Below are positions 9,471 to 21,142 of a stretch of 64,000 nt of DNA, piece by piece; within the stretch, counting starts at the first letter, position 1, and every line of letters starts with the position of its first letter. Made by a program: the position numbers and the translations under genes. The notes beneath the pieces were generated by a model. The model had not been told where the DNA came from. It saw only the letters and a program-made list of their open reading frames with translations, and did no database searches. The stretch is from Tenrec ecaudatus (lineage: Eukaryota > Chordata > Mammalia > Afrosoricida > Tenrecidae), in assembly GCF_050624435.1 (NCBI RefSeq), contig NC_134537.1, positions 13,698,584 through 13,762,583 on the forward strand, given 5' to 3'.

Positions 9471-9829
9471 GAAGCTTTATATATCAGGAAAACATCCCAG
9501 CTCAGTCCAAGTCAAGTCACTAAGTCTGATTCTAACCCATAAGTCCCTCTTCAGACTCACACAGTCACAAGCAGAATGCAGGAAGATCTCAGGTGGGTGG
9601 GTGAAAAGGTGTGTGGAATCAATGACAGTAGTTACATCCATCTCCAAAGCTCTGGTCAGCATCAGGATCAGCCAATGGGATGGTGAAGGCAGAAGGAGAG
9701 AGGGGAGATTCCTAGAAGAAGGGCACACTCACCATGAGTCACCATCAGGCCATGACCCGTTGGACAGGCTAGACTCCACCCCTACACTTTTATGATGTCA
9801 TCAAGTGAACATGAAATTATGTAACTAGT
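9471..9829 (+). mobile_element. solo LTR, ERVL-like (copy B, 5'-truncated)
   Basis: It shares with copy A the blocks AAAACATCCCAGCTCAGTCC, CCCATAAGTCCCTCTTCAGA and GCAGAATGCAGGAAGATC, and the closing CATGAAATTATGTAACTA. It also keeps the GACAGGCTAGACTCCACCCC block and TGATGTCATCAAGT (a CRE-like TGATGTCA). The first roughly 60-90 bases of the LTR are missing. No retroviral internal sequence adjoins it. Confidence 0.6.
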
Positions 9830-10908
9830 GCAGAGGTGGGTGATAGATAGTTGAAAATAATAAGTATATCCTTTAGAAAATAATATAGTTAAATGGTTGT
9901 AGTCACGGTGCAAGCACAAATCATACTTTAAAATCTATAGCCAAAGTGAGTCTAATGAATTTTGGCGGTGCTATTTGAAAAGACTAAGTGTTTATTTTGA
10001 CTCTTCTACAGATACAGCTTTGAAACCGAACCATAATATTTCATCTGTGTTTTAATTCAACTCTTGTGTCAGAATTATCAGTATGTACTCTCATAGCTTT
10101 AAAATGACCACTTTATAAAATGCTGGAGTGAGAAGGGAGAGGGGTAGGAGATGATTCCATTTCTTTGAATTAATACTTTGTGTTACTAGGTTTTTATAGA
10201 AAAATACCCGTTGTTCCCGTAATTGGTGGTATATTTAACACACCATCTCACGTCATCGCAGGTGCTCTTTAAGACCCCACAAATTGCATTTGAATTACTT
10301 TTTATGCCATTGAATTTAGATATTCTAAGTTCAATCGAATTTGTGAAAACAAAAACTCTTTATGATGATGCTTATAAGTGGTCTTTTTCTATTTTAAGAT
10401 TATATAATTAGACAATCATTTAAACATTCACTAATTAAAATAATTTTAAAATGGTTCTTAATATGAAACTCCTGCACAGTTCTTTAAATCTATATCCATT
10501 GAGAAGTTTTCTTATTTTGTTTAATTATCTGGATCATATAAGCATTTCTAATGACATAAAAGAATCATATTCTTTATAAAACTAGTCATGCCTGCTTTCT
10601 TTTCAGTATGTGAATTTAAATATCATATTAGCAAATATTTATAAAATCCTAATGCTAACCCCTTTGGGCAGCTTAGTTTTATATCATATGTTTGACAGAA
10701 ATGTAATAAGTTATAACAGATTATAAACAATAACTTGTACTTTCAAAGATAAGATATTTTGATATTTATTAGTTATGTTTTTTGAAAATAAATAGTGCTA
10801 CATATAAGTTATATCATAAATACTGTAATACAAATATTAATAGAACATATAAAATGTAAAATTACCTACATTTTTTGCTGTTATTTCTTCTTTAACATTT
10901 GCTTTTGT
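9830..10908. other. unassigned AT-rich DNA
   Basis: No recognised repeat or gene. It is very AT-rich from 10400 to 10900, with only short random open frames. It ends at the target site of the LINE-1 insertion that follows. Confidence 0.5.
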
Positions 10909-11486
10909 AAAATTCCTGCCTCCTCGATCCCCTCACAGAGGTGTTTAGGGGAGGAGATGAGTCAGTCAGGGTGCAATGTAGCACCGATGAAGAATACAGC
11001 TTTCCTCCAGTTCCTAAATGCTTCCTCCCCCCCAACTACCATGATCCGAATTCTACCTTGCTAGTCTGGATAGAGCAGAGGATGTACACTGGTGCATATA
11101 GGAGCTGGAGGCACAGGGAATTCAGGGTGGATGATACATTCAAGACTAGGGGTGTGAGGGGCAATACTGGGAGGATATAGGGTGAGTGGGTTGGAAAGAG
11201 GGAAACAATTACAGGGATCTACTTTTGACCTCCTCCCTGGGGGATGAACAACAGAAAAGGGGGTGAAGGGAGGGGCAAGATATGACAAAATAATAATTTA
11301 TAAATTATCAAGGGCTCCTGAGGGAGAGGGGAGAGGGGAGGGAAGGGGCTTAAGTGGAGAGCAAATGCTTTGAAAGTGATGAGGGCAAAGAATGTACAGA
11401 TGTGCTTTATCCAATTGATGTATGTATGAATTGTGATAAGAGTTGTATGAGTCCCTAATAAAATGTTTTAAAAATTCCTGCCTCCT
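10909..11486 (+). mobile_element. 5'-truncated LINE-1 3' end with 16-bp target-site duplication
   Basis: A perfect 16-bp duplication AAAATTCCTGCCTCCT flanks the element (10909-10924 and 11471-11486). The insert (10925-11470) is a LINE-1 3'UTR of the type repeated at 33.3, 44.6, 51.7 and 57.5 kb. It has AATAATTTATAAATTATCAAGG, a long purine tract GAGGGAGAGGGGAGAGGGGA, then CCCTAATAAAATG and a short A-rich tail. The TTTT/A-type nick implied by the duplication fits LINE-1 endonuclease. No coding part remains. Confidence 0.88.
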
Positions 11487-11581
11487 TTTTCCTTTTTTTA
11501 AATTTTTTAGGTGAAGTGCTTCTCATCAACTGATTTTATTATATTTATTATATAAAAAGTGCATGTTCATATTATTATAAT

Positions 11582-11790
11582 TAACTCAAAACCAAGCTCC
11601 CTGCTCTCGAGTAAATTCCTCCTCCTCCTAACTCTGGAGAGAGCACTGTGGACTTGTCCCTGTGGGTTTCCAGACTGTACATTCTCAAGGAAGCAGGAGG
11701 TCTCATCTCTCGCTGAGTGGCTGGTTGAGTTTGAAGAGTGAACAGTGTTTAGCATCATAACACATAATCCCTTATTCCCTCAGGGCTCCT
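11582..11790 (-). repeat. AfroSINE
   Basis: Reverse complement of a nearly complete element. The tail side is AACTCAAAACCAAGCTCCCT, the body is TGTCCCTGTGGGTTTCCAGACTG, and the head end is CCCTCAGGGCTCCT. Some of the head is replaced by AT-rich sequence (11740-11770). Confidence 0.75.
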
Positions 11791-12649
11791 CCTCATTATA
11801 ATTAGGGGAGGGGGAAGCAGATGAGTGGAAAGAAAAAGCTAAAATTCTATCATTTTGGGAAAACTTTTACTTTCTCTTTCCATTATTATGTTCTTACTCT
11901 GACATCAGTTAATTCTGTATTTCTACATGTGTGTCTGAGAATATCTATAGAGAGATATAGATATATACTTTGAAGCATAAAATATACTTTTAAATCCAAA
12001 AACAGTCTTTAACGTTCAGTTATAAATGTATTTCATAAAATATTATAGAATTGTTCATTGTTTATGTGGCATAATTTATTTAAAATCTTTTATTCAATGA
12101 TCTTCATTATTTCATTTGTTTGCCATTACAATGGACATTTCACATACATCTCTGGTCATGTGTTTATTTCCCAGGGCATATTCTTGGAGAATCTGAAGGA
12201 TATTTGCATTCTTAATTATTTCATATATATTTCCCTAGTGCCCTTCCACAAGTGTGCAGTTTGTGTTGGATTCCTGGGGGAGGTTCAGTGTGATCTTCTC
12301 AATGTCTCCTTATTGAAAAAAAACCAAACGCCAATCAGATAGGTGGAATCTACTTCATTAGCTTATGAGGCAGGTTTTTTGAATACTAATGATGTAAAAT
12401 GTTTGAAGATATATTTGTTGGTCATATATATCTAATCTCTGATGCATATCTAACTTTCCCAATATGTTGTATTTCCATTCTCTTTAAGTAAACAAGGCAA
12501 GGACAAGTGTCCTGTATTCTCCCTTACCTAACTGTTTAAAGACATATTTGTTCAGTAATTAAAAAGAAGGGGCACACACGAGACTAAATCTCTTTTGATG
12601 TCTTCTCATAAAGTGCCTGCTTTTCTTTTTAGTTTTCTTTTAGATTCCT
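11791..12649. other. unassigned AT-rich DNA
   Basis: No recognised feature. A 94-codon open frame at 12058-12342 (+) is hydrophobic and T-rich, with no motif, and I take it as chance. Confidence 0.45.
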
Positions 12650-12940
12650 CACTCCCTGCCATCAAGTCAGTGATGACTCCTAGAGAGTCTGAGACTAACT
12701 GTTTACGGGAGTAGAAAGCCCCGTTTCTGCCTGGGAGCTGCTGTTATTTTCAGCTTCTCACCACAAGAATCACAACCCAATGCGTAACCCCCACCCCACC
12801 ACCCAGTGCGTAACCCCCACCCCACCACCCAGTGCGTAACCCCCACCCCACCACCCAGTGCGTAACCCCCACCCCACCACCCAATGCGTAACCCCCACCC
12901 CACCACCCAATGCGTAACCCCCACCCCACCAGGGCTCCTT
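12650..12940 (-). repeat. AfroSINE with an expanded head
   Basis: Reverse complement of an AfroSINE. The tail is CTCCCTGCCATCAAGTCAGT, the body TTTACGGGAGTAGAAAGCCC, and the element start CCACCAGGGCTCCTT at the right. Between body and start, the tRNA-like head is amplified as six 26-bp units (listed separately), lengthening the SINE by about 130 bp. Confidence 0.85.
12776..12931. repeat. minisatellite, six 26-bp units inside an AfroSINE
   Basis: Six tandem units of exactly 26 bp fill 156 bp. Each begins CCCAATGCG or CCCAGTGCG, then TAACCCCCACCCCACCA. Units 1, 5 and 6 have A, and units 2, 3 and 4 have G, at the fifth base; otherwise they are identical. The last unit runs directly into the SINE start, so the array grew from the SINE head (the region around the RNA polymerase III A box). 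On the - strand each unit has GGTGGGGTGGGGGTTA, a run of G tracts. Confidence 0.95.
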
Positions 12941-15324
12941 GAGTTTGAGACAGTTCATCTCTTTGTTCACATTGTGAACCTTGCTTTCTGCTCTTCCCCT
13001 CTTGTTATTGGTGGCCTTTGGGGAAGTTTTCATTTATACTTTGAGTGTTTTAACTAACCAAAGTTTTGATGATTTTTATTAGACATAATCATTTCCTCTT
13101 TTAAAAAAATCATAATTTCACTTTCCAATTTGGTCTATTGGCTTTTTCATATGTATTTAATCTGACTTTTTCCCTAAATTAGTTTCCATATCATTTAATG
13201 CTCAATGGAAGTTTCCTGAACAGATGATAGTCCTTTGGCGTTGAGAAGCTTGGGGCCCACATGTGTAATTTGTGTTTGTTGGAAAGTCGTTATTTAAATA
13301 AAAGTGTCCATCAAGTATTATTACTATTCAACACTAAAATCTTTTTAAAATTAATATATAAACAAGCAATTTCAAAGATTGAAGCTTTATGAGAACTTCT
13401 CAGAGTTAGTGAAAATACTGATTGATTTTATTTTTAAGCTTAGATTTTGTTTTTCTTTTGGAAGTTGGAAATGGAAAATCCACAATTACTCAAAATCCTA
13501 TAATTGACTTAAATCTAAACTACTTGCCCAGAGACAGGAGTGGAAATGATGAAATTAAATTATGTACTGTCATTTCATATATAATTTAGGACACCATTGA
13601 CATACCCAAACTATGTTTTTCTTCTCAGTTGTACTTTTCTTGGAATCTTCTACAAGTGCCAAAGGCATAGGCAAGTAGATTTTAGTGTGCATATCCTTGT
13701 TCCTGAAACAATGCTGAGGCCTTGGTAGAAGTTGTTTCCAACTTTCATGAATCCCCGGGGTTCAGGATGGGGCTTTGAGGTGTGTGGCCCTCACTTAAAA
13801 TGAATCAGAGGGAAACAGTGACTAAATAAGCATTTCAGCTACTACATTTGCTTGAAGTGAAGGGAAAAATGTAGAAGTGTTTTTCCATAGAAGATATCAA
13901 ACTTCAGGGAATAAGAAACATCCCTGAATTCTGAGATCCTGGACTCCATTCCATTCTTCTGCAGATCTACCTGGAGAACAGGCTGTGTAGATGATGTTTA
14001 CCATCTCTCTTGGGGATGAAGAGTTAAGTATTTCTCTCCTTTCTGAGGATTTTGGTGAAATGACACATACAAAATAGTCTAAAAGGAATAGTAAAGGAAT
14101 TCCACATTATAGTTATTTATTTCCTTTAAGAGTTTAGAAGTTCAGAGTGATCCGTGAACAGCTACAAAATAAAGATTGTTGCTTGGAAGCTCCTGAGTAT
14201 AGCACAGGCTTTGAAGGAAATTATGAGGTCATCTGACCTAATGTAAAACGGAAAAATTCACCTGAAATTTGTCCAATGATTTAAAATATGTTCATGTTCA
14301 GTTCCGTGTAACTAATACTCAATTCTCTCGGTGGGTCTGTTTGCTTTCTGTCACATCTGAAGACCAGAGCTGTAAAAGTTGAGGCCACTCAGGTTCCAAA
14401 ATTGTGACAAATCCCCCAGGGCTCAATGAAGTGGCAGTAAGTCCTCTCAGTATGATATCCTTTCAACCACTGAAGCGTTAGAAAAGCAGCAACAAAGACT
14501 CCACAGAAAACAGCAATCCTGTTTCCTGACGAGCCGATATAGTCACGACTTACTTCCTTTGTTCCATTGACTTTTTTGTGTGTTGAAATATTTTTAATAG
14601 TCTTCTCAATGTAACATGTTAGAGTTTTCATAAGCAGGCTTAGACCCTCACCTGTGATTTGAACATAGCCACTCACTCTTTCTCATATCCTTCCTCCTTT
14701 CTCCACATTATTTAAAAAGTGGGTTTTATGTTTACAAACATCATTAGCACTTGAGCTATTTTATTTTAAATATTTATTGTATACATTTTCGTTCAATGAC
14801 GTATACAGATAGGAACAATCTCTGAAAGTTCGTGGATGCATTCCTTTTGTGGAATCTTGTCAGCAGCCTAATAAAACACTTCCTTTGTAGGGGAGCAAGT
14901 ACAATACGTCTACCCTGTGATTCCGTTATGAAAGAAGGCAAACATTGTTTTTAATGAGAAAGGGCTATAATGAGGAGGGTAAATCTAGCGATTTTAATGT
15001 AGACAGAACTACTCTGGATTGAGAACAGAGCTGAGTCTCTGCTCTTTGTAACTTTGAGCAGAATACGTGGTTTAATCTGTGAAAGCAAGAGCAAAATAAA
15101 ACAACACAGGATCTCCCTTATTGCCACTGTATTTTTTACTTTTGAATATGTCTAAGACTTCCTTAAATCAAGCTATCAAATGCTAAATGAGCTAGCACTT
15201 GTCAAGATGAAAGACAAAGATGATTTCACAGAACTTTTGGGATTGATTTTAAAGAACCAACCTTAAAACCAACACAGACATTCATTATCATCTTTGTAAT
15301 CTGCTAATTGAAATAGGTGAATAC
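12941..15324. other. unassigned non-coding DNA
   Basis: No repeat family or gene recognised. A 95-codon frame at 14389-14676 (-) has one plausible hydrophobic stretch (IAVFCGVFVAAFLTLQ) but no recognised family. A possible short MITE-like block lies near 14820-14860 (GAAAGTTCGTGGATGCATTC). Confidence 0.4.
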
Positions 15325-16255
15325 ATGTTGGATAAATTGTTTAGAATGAATTCCAGAATACGCCGTTGTGTTTCTGTGGAACCTGTGCATAGAAAAAGAC
15401 ACAGTTTTGAATCAATCAAGGGGACCCTACATGGTTTAAACTCAGGAAAGATGTGCACCAGGGTGACATCCTTTGACCACTGGATGCCCATCAGAAGAAT
15501 GCGGTTTCAGGATTGGAGGGAGGGACGTTAACAACTTGGGATAGGCAGGTGACACAACTGCTGTTGAAAGCAAAAAACTTGGACTTCTTACGGATAAAGA
15601 TCAAGCACTCCAACGTTCAGTATGAATTACAACTTAAAGAAAATAAAACTCTTCCTAGCTGGACAAATAGATGATTGAAAATATTAATTGTCCAGGATTT
15701 TGATTTCTGTGCATCCACAACCAAGGTCTACTGAGCAGCAGCCAATAAATCAAAGATAGTGCTGCACAAGACCTCTTTAAAATGTTGAAGAGTAAAGAAA
15801 TCACTTTGAGAACGATGACACTTCTGACTCGAGGTGTTTTTAATTGCCTCATATGCATGTGAAATTGGGCCAGGAATAAGGAAGACCAAAGAGGAATTCC
15901 TACATTTGAATTATGATGTTGGCAAAGAATATTGAAAGAACCCCAGATGGCCAGAAGAACAGTTGGGTCTTGTGAAATGTACAACCAGAATGCTCCTTAG
16001 AAGCGATGCTAAGACTTATTCTCACGTGCTTTGGACATGTGATGGGGAGACTCCTGTCCCCATACTTGGTAAAATGGAGGGTCAGCAAAACAGTGAAAGA
16101 GCCTGGATGTGAGGGATCGACATGGTGACTTCAGCAATTGGCTCAAACATAGCAATTCTGAGGACGGCACAGGATAGGGCAATGACATGCTCTGTGGTTC
16201 GTATGGTCGCTCTTAGTAGGATCCAACTTGAAACTACCTAGCAACAGTGACAATA
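15325..16255 (+). mobile_element. RTE-clade LINE, 3' third
   Basis: It starts within the reverse transcriptase (GGATAAATTGTTTAGAATG, ATTCCAGAATAC), passes the catalytic region at about 15530 and the C-terminal region (15760-16060), and ends in the RTE 3' end (CAGGATAGGGCAATGACATG, CTACCTAGCAACAGTGACAA). The YADD region is altered to a stop followed by AGDTT. Many frameshifts. Confidence 0.78.
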
Positions 16256-16473
16256 AGGAAACATCTGTATTGTATTTCCTAATATTTAGATTATTTCAGA
16301 ATTACTTAGAAACAAACAACAAATAATATCATACAATTTCTGTTTGTTCTGGTTGAGGGAAACTCAACTTTGGCCACCCATGTCTGGTACATATATGAGT
16401 CCTTGGGCGTTTTCATAACTGAAGTTTTTTCCACTCTTGGATCATCTCATAATTTTGGGATATCTAACGTAAT

Positions 16474-16685
16474 GGCCCCTCGTGGCTTGGTAGGCTAAGC
16501 ATTGGCCTGCTTGGGGGTACAAGGTCAGCCTTGTGAAACCACCAGGCAATCCATGGGAAATAAGAAGAGGCTTTTGCTTCTGGAAAGATGTATATTCTCA
16601 GAAACACAACGGGTCAGTTCTATCCTGTCCTATAGCATCTGTATGAGTCAAAATTTACTTGATGGCAGTGAGTTTTTTGGGTGGT
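16474..16685 (+). repeat. AfroSINE
   Basis: Nearly complete. It starts GGCCCCTCGTGGCTTGGTAGG (tRNA-like head) and continues TAAGCATTGGCCTGCTTGGG and CAGTTCTATCCTGTCCTATAG. It ends GATGGCAGTGAGTTTTTTGG. The orientation is clear from the head and the tail. Confidence 0.88.
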
Positions 16686-17884
16686 GGAGGTGGAGATATT
16701 TAAAGGAAAGTCAAATGGAGAAAGCTTTTCATTTAGAACCAGAATAATTAATTCTTAGGTATAGTTCAAATGTGCATCCAGTCCACTAATGTTTTTACTT
16801 GTAAGGAGGTGGCCCATGTCACTATGCTGTTCTATGTCCCAGGAGTCCAATTTTATCTGCTGTGAGCTGAAGAAACCCAGGCTCACTTGACAATTATCTT
16901 CTGTGGAAATACTACCACTGAAAGTGGAGCCCAAGAGACCAAAAGGATAGGAAGAGAGAGTCTGGTTTATTTGTTTTCCCCTCTTTTGTCCCCCTCTGGG
17001 CACTACTGTACAGCAGTAACTGGATCCTTTGATGAATACAGTCCCCATAAGATGGTCCTCATCCGTTCATTCATCTCACACTGCGCTCCATTAACAGTGT
17101 TGTACCCTGGCCCTTCGATCAGGTCATGGCTTCCTTCAGTTGCTAATCTCTGCTTGCCACAGCATTGCTTTCTGGTTTTTCTTATCTGTGTCTAAATCAC
17201 TAATAGCCATCATTTCTAATATTTAGGAAGCTCTTTTTGGCATGACTGGCAGTTTCTACTGTGAATGAACACTGAGTGACGCATGGGCTTGTCCCCTCGA
17301 CTTCGCTAAAGCTGCCCGTGCTCTTGATTTGACATCTCTGCCTTCCCTGGCCCTGACTTTCTTACCATCAATTGCCCTCAAGCCACTGCCACCCTTATCG
17401 CCATCGCAAATGCCATCCTTTCCAACAACAGGCAATTTAACGGATTGTTTTCTTCTGGATTTCAGCCATAAACTGAGCTCCCAAGTATCTGAGTCCCCAC
17501 AGATGATAAAGTTTGGGATTTTGGATTTTGTTTTTAACCGTGTAGAATGCTTCTAAAGGAAGGCTAATCCTCGAGGATTCATTAGTTTTGGGTTTATAGC
17601 AGATGCCCATGAATATATTTTTCTCTTGAGAAAATCAGAATATGCCTTTGATCATTTGGTTGTTTTGATATAAATTTCATTTTAACAGCATTTTTTATTT
17701 CCTTCCTTGGTCTCAACTTTTAAATCAAAATCCTTTCCATTTAGCAGTGGAGAAATCTTGTATCTTGGATATATAAATGTTTTGCTTCATAACGTCTCTA
17801 CAGCAGAATTCCAATTTCCGAGTTGAAATTGGAGTACGGTTTACTTAAGGTGGGAAAACTATGAGTATTTATTACACATTCCCT
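16686..17884. other. unassigned non-coding DNA
   Basis: No repeat or gene recognised. A 102-codon frame (16887-17195, +) and its antisense partner (97 codons) show no motif. Confidence 0.4.
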
Positions 17885-17887
17885 CCC

Positions 17888-18050
17888 TATGGAATTCTTG
17901 GGTGGTGTAATTGGTTAGTAGGACAATTGGAATCTCCTGGAAAGATAGACCTGTGTTGAGCCGCTCCCAAAGGCAGCAGCCTCCAAAGCACTAAGCAGCA
18001 GTTCTGTTCTGCATGTATGAATCCAAATTGACGCACTGGCGACTCATGAC
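17888..18050 (+). repeat. AfroSINE, degraded
   Basis: GGAATTCTTGGGTGGTGTAA TTGGTTAGTA at the head (family GGAGCCCTGGTGGCGTAGTGG), then TTGAGCCGCTCCCAAAGGC, and a tail resembling the TCATGACAAC region. It is old or rearranged. Confidence 0.5.
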
Positions 18051-19030
18051 AACATGTGTCCTAATAACGTCTTTCAAGAGAGAATTATTTTCTGCTTGGG
18101 TTTTTGTTATTGCCATCAAAACCCTGTGCTATCAGAAATGGAAGGTTTTTTTAATGAAGTGGAAAATATTGTTTTGAGGGACTGGGTTGGTGGGATGACA
18201 CTACATGGCAGCTTTCCCTAGAAGAGGGATGCCCATTTCCCACTAAACCCTAGATGTGGAAATATAGATGGGTGCCTTATGTCCTACAAGTTATGGCAAG
18301 ATTCGAACCAGATTTAAAGAGGACATAACGAAGGGAAGAACTTTATTCGGGGATATGCCAGTACCATGCAGATTAAAGTTATACTATGTAATCTTTCCCA
18401 TGTAGTATTTTATATGATTTTCATTTAACAATTAACATTGTCCTGGAATTTAGTAATGACAAATCCCATCTTTGGGAAAAAAACCTCCCTTACTTTGGTA
18501 AAGTATTCTTTTCAAAGTTTAGGCATCTAATTTCTCAGACAGCCTTAGACAAAGTGCATGAACATTTACAACATTAAGAATGGCTTGTGAGTTGTAAACT
18601 GGAATCTATGATGAAAGCTTCAAGGGATTAGAATTAATTAGTAAAGAGAAAAGACGAAGATGCAACCGCCTTCATAGAGTTAATGGACAGCAGCTATTTT
18701 TTTCCATAAATATAAGATACAGGGACTGGAGGAGAGGCCACCGAGCAAAGTGAAGGCATAGCTCATACTTAGACTTAAGAACTGACTTTTCCAGAGCTCT
18801 TAAAAAACAGACTTATCTGGGAAAATGCTCCAAGCTCCCTCAAGTTACATTTTAATAGGACCCCACGTTATCAGAGATAATCATGTTTTTTAAGGTTCTC
18901 GGGCAAATGGACTTAGGATAGATGCACATTAAATTCTCTTGTACAGTATCAGTAACATATATTAGCATATTAAAGATACCCAGACATTTCTGGAAAGAAA
19001 ACATGCACACATGCACCACCACCACCCCCC

Positions 19031-19031
<1 letters not shown>
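18051..19031. other. unassigned non-coding DNA
   Basis: No recognised repeat or gene. Only short chance open frames are present. Confidence 0.45.

Positions 19032-19087
<56 letters not shown>
19032..19087. repeat. (CA)28 microsatellite
   Basis: Uninterrupted CA dinucleotides for about 56 bp after a CCACCACCCCCC lead-in. Uninterrupted tracts of this length are usually length-polymorphic. The open frames over it (HTHTHT, CVCVCV) are artefacts. Confidence 0.97.
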
Positions 19088-19088
<1 letters not shown>

Positions 19089-20165
19089 GAGAACAAAAAC
19101 CTCAGGTAAAGTGGGAGATGATGTCACGGAGTCTATGTCCACAAAGGATGGTTGGAAACTGATGTGTTAGCAATTGTACAATTCTACTTCATGTGATTGA
19201 ACTCTGGAATGATGGGTTATATGTATTAAATTTCACCTAATGATAAAAAGGAGAGAATGTGAAAGACTAGGAAATGCCTAGGCAAGTAGAAAACCGGTTG
19301 ATTTGCACAACGAGCAGATCTTTTTCTTCTTCCCCTTTGCACACAGCAAGTCCTCCAGGATAGTTTTCTATTAACACTTGTTTGCATATTAAGCCCTTTA
19401 ACCGCAAAACCGTGGCACGTGCACTCAAATTATGAAAAAATGTGTGCAGACAGAAATTTACTTAAAAATGGAGAAATGAACATGTCCCTATCTGTTGGGA
19501 AAGTGCCCTAGTTAGAAACTTCCTGGAAGTTAACCAGTTTCGCCATGCGCTCACTAAGTGCACTGTCAAATAGCGTTGATTTTGGAATTATGATGATGTG
19601 AAATGTGTTGAGGTTTGGAGATGGTAGTTGCATTTAAAATGTGTTGTGTTTAGGAATCGTTTGATGTAAAAATATTAGAAGTTTCATGGAGAAAATAAAC
19701 ACTCCCTTGCTTTCATTCTAGGATTCATTTGGTGTTCTCTCTCTTTAAAATACGGCAGATCACCAACCAGAAATAATATGTAACGTTCAAAGTGTCTATT
19801 CCTCCCTAAAGAAAGAATCTCCTACAGATTTATTTGGGCAATTCCCCAGTGTCAGTACACTACTGACTCTATTGGGATGCTGATGTTGAAGGGATTAAAT
19901 TTCATTTAAATTGTATACATGGTCAGCCATGATTTACTCAACATAAAACTAAAAGCCTTAAACTATTATTTTCCTGATCTTATTAAAACAAAAAATTGGA
20001 TAATTTTGGGTCCTTCTAAAACAAAAATCATGTTGGATCCTATTACAATAAGCAAAGGATCGTTTTGGAGGGTGCGTGATTAATTGTGGTAACAAAGTTT
20101 AGTGATATTACCTATCATTTGCAAAATATCTTGATGAGATTACGTAATCCAAGCTTCCCCAGCCC
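19088..20165. other. unassigned non-coding DNA
   Basis: No recognised repeat or gene before the RTE leader that starts near 20170. Confidence 0.45.
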
Positions 20166-20446
20166 CGCTTATTTGTCAGTTTGTTGTGGCACAGTGGTTG
20201 TCATATGGCTGTGGTCCTGGAAGCTATGCCTTGCTATCACAGGTGCACTCAGTGTCACTCCTGGTGGACAGATTTCAGCAGAGCTTCCAGACTACCTCAT
20301 GGTCGAGTGTTTTTCAGTTTGATGGAATAGAGAGGCTTCATTTGATAATAGTGCCTGACTCAGAGAAGAAACCATTAAATATCAGAATATGATGTATGCA
20401 TTATGAATCTAAGATAACCAATAGCTGTTAATGAAATGGAATACAA

Positions 20447-20641
20447 ATGATCAATATTCTAGGCATTGGTGGAAACCATGGAAATCAAGTGATATTGGCA
20501 ATTTTGAATCACAGAGCTATTATAGTCTACTATGCAAATAAAGACAAATTGAAGAAGAATGGTATCATATTCACTGTCAAAAATACCATTTCCAAACCTG
20601 TTCTGAAGTCCCACTCTGTCAGTTTACAATACTGTCCATGA
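20447..20641 (+). pseudogene. RTE endonuclease N-terminal fragment
   Basis: The open frame reads MINILGIGGNHGNQV, then ILAILNHRAIIVYYANKDKL and KKNGIIFTVKNTISKPVLKS. It matches the RTE endonuclease start, where the family has ILGISELKW, GHFES, VYYAG and KRNGVAFIV-type blocks. The catalytic Glu of the ISE(L) motif is Gly here, so the domain is dead. Confidence 0.75.
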
Positions 20642-20737
20642 GCACACAAGGGAGACCAGGTAATGTGACTGCCATTCAAATTGTGAACCAACAGGTAATG
20701 GCAAAGAGGATAAAAAAATGAAGATTTTAAAAATCAA

Positions 20738-20945
20738 AATCTGGTGGTGCTGTTGGGTAACCACTGGAGTGTACTCTACAGTGTCAGGTGTTCAAACCTA
20801 CCCTATGCTCAGCAGGACAAAGGTGAGGCTATCTGTTCCTGTGAAGCTTACCAATACGTGGAAACCTTACATAGTGTCACTAGGAATCAGCATCAGCTCT
20901 GTGGCAGTGAGTTTGGTCTTTGGTTTTCTGTCACTAGGAATTGAT
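20738..20945 (+). repeat. AfroSINE inserted in RTE
   Basis: CTGGTGGTGCTGTTGGGTAA at the head, body AAGGTGAGGCTATCTGTTCC and TGTGAAGCTTACCA, tail GTGGCAGTGAGTTTGGTCTTTGG. RTE endonuclease sequence stops before it and resumes after it (near 20945, GATCAAGTATGAAATCAAG), so the SINE is the younger insertion. Confidence 0.85.
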
Positions 20946-20950
20946 CAAGT

Positions 20951-21142
20951 ATGAAATCAAGATGCACTGGTGACTGGTGTGCAACAATTGGAAACACAAA
21001 AAGGTTGTTGGTTGGAAAACATGGACTTGGCAATAGAAATAAAACTGGAGATCACATGATAGAATTTATCAAGGCTAACAATTTATTCATTGCAGATACC
21101 ATTTTTCCTCCACATGGATGTTTGCTGTACATGTGGACTTAG
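20951..21142 (+). pseudogene. RTE endonuclease middle fragment
   Basis: The open frame holds GDWCATIGNT, then GKHGLGNRNKTGDHMIEFIK and NNLFIADTIFPPHGCLLYMW. It matches the RTE endonuclease block GDWNAKVGN (catalytic Asp, metal-binding Asn) and the following G-x-G-x-R-N-x-x-G-D-R-M-I-E-F block. The Asn of GDWN is Cys here. It continues the fragment left of the SINE. Confidence 0.78.

Noticed and set aside
12776-12931. CRISPR-like array
   Set aside because: The six 26-bp units are directly adjacent with no spacers, and the genome is mammalian.
12703-13033. Two Gly/Trp-rich open frames (GWWGGGYALGGGVG-type repeats) on the - strand
   Set aside because: They are read-throughs of the 26-bp SINE-derived minisatellite. 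A 26-bp unit gives a 26-residue period in every frame, so openness carries no coding evidence.
18852-19170. Open frames with (CV)n and (HT)n
   Set aside because: Produced by the (CA)28 tract.
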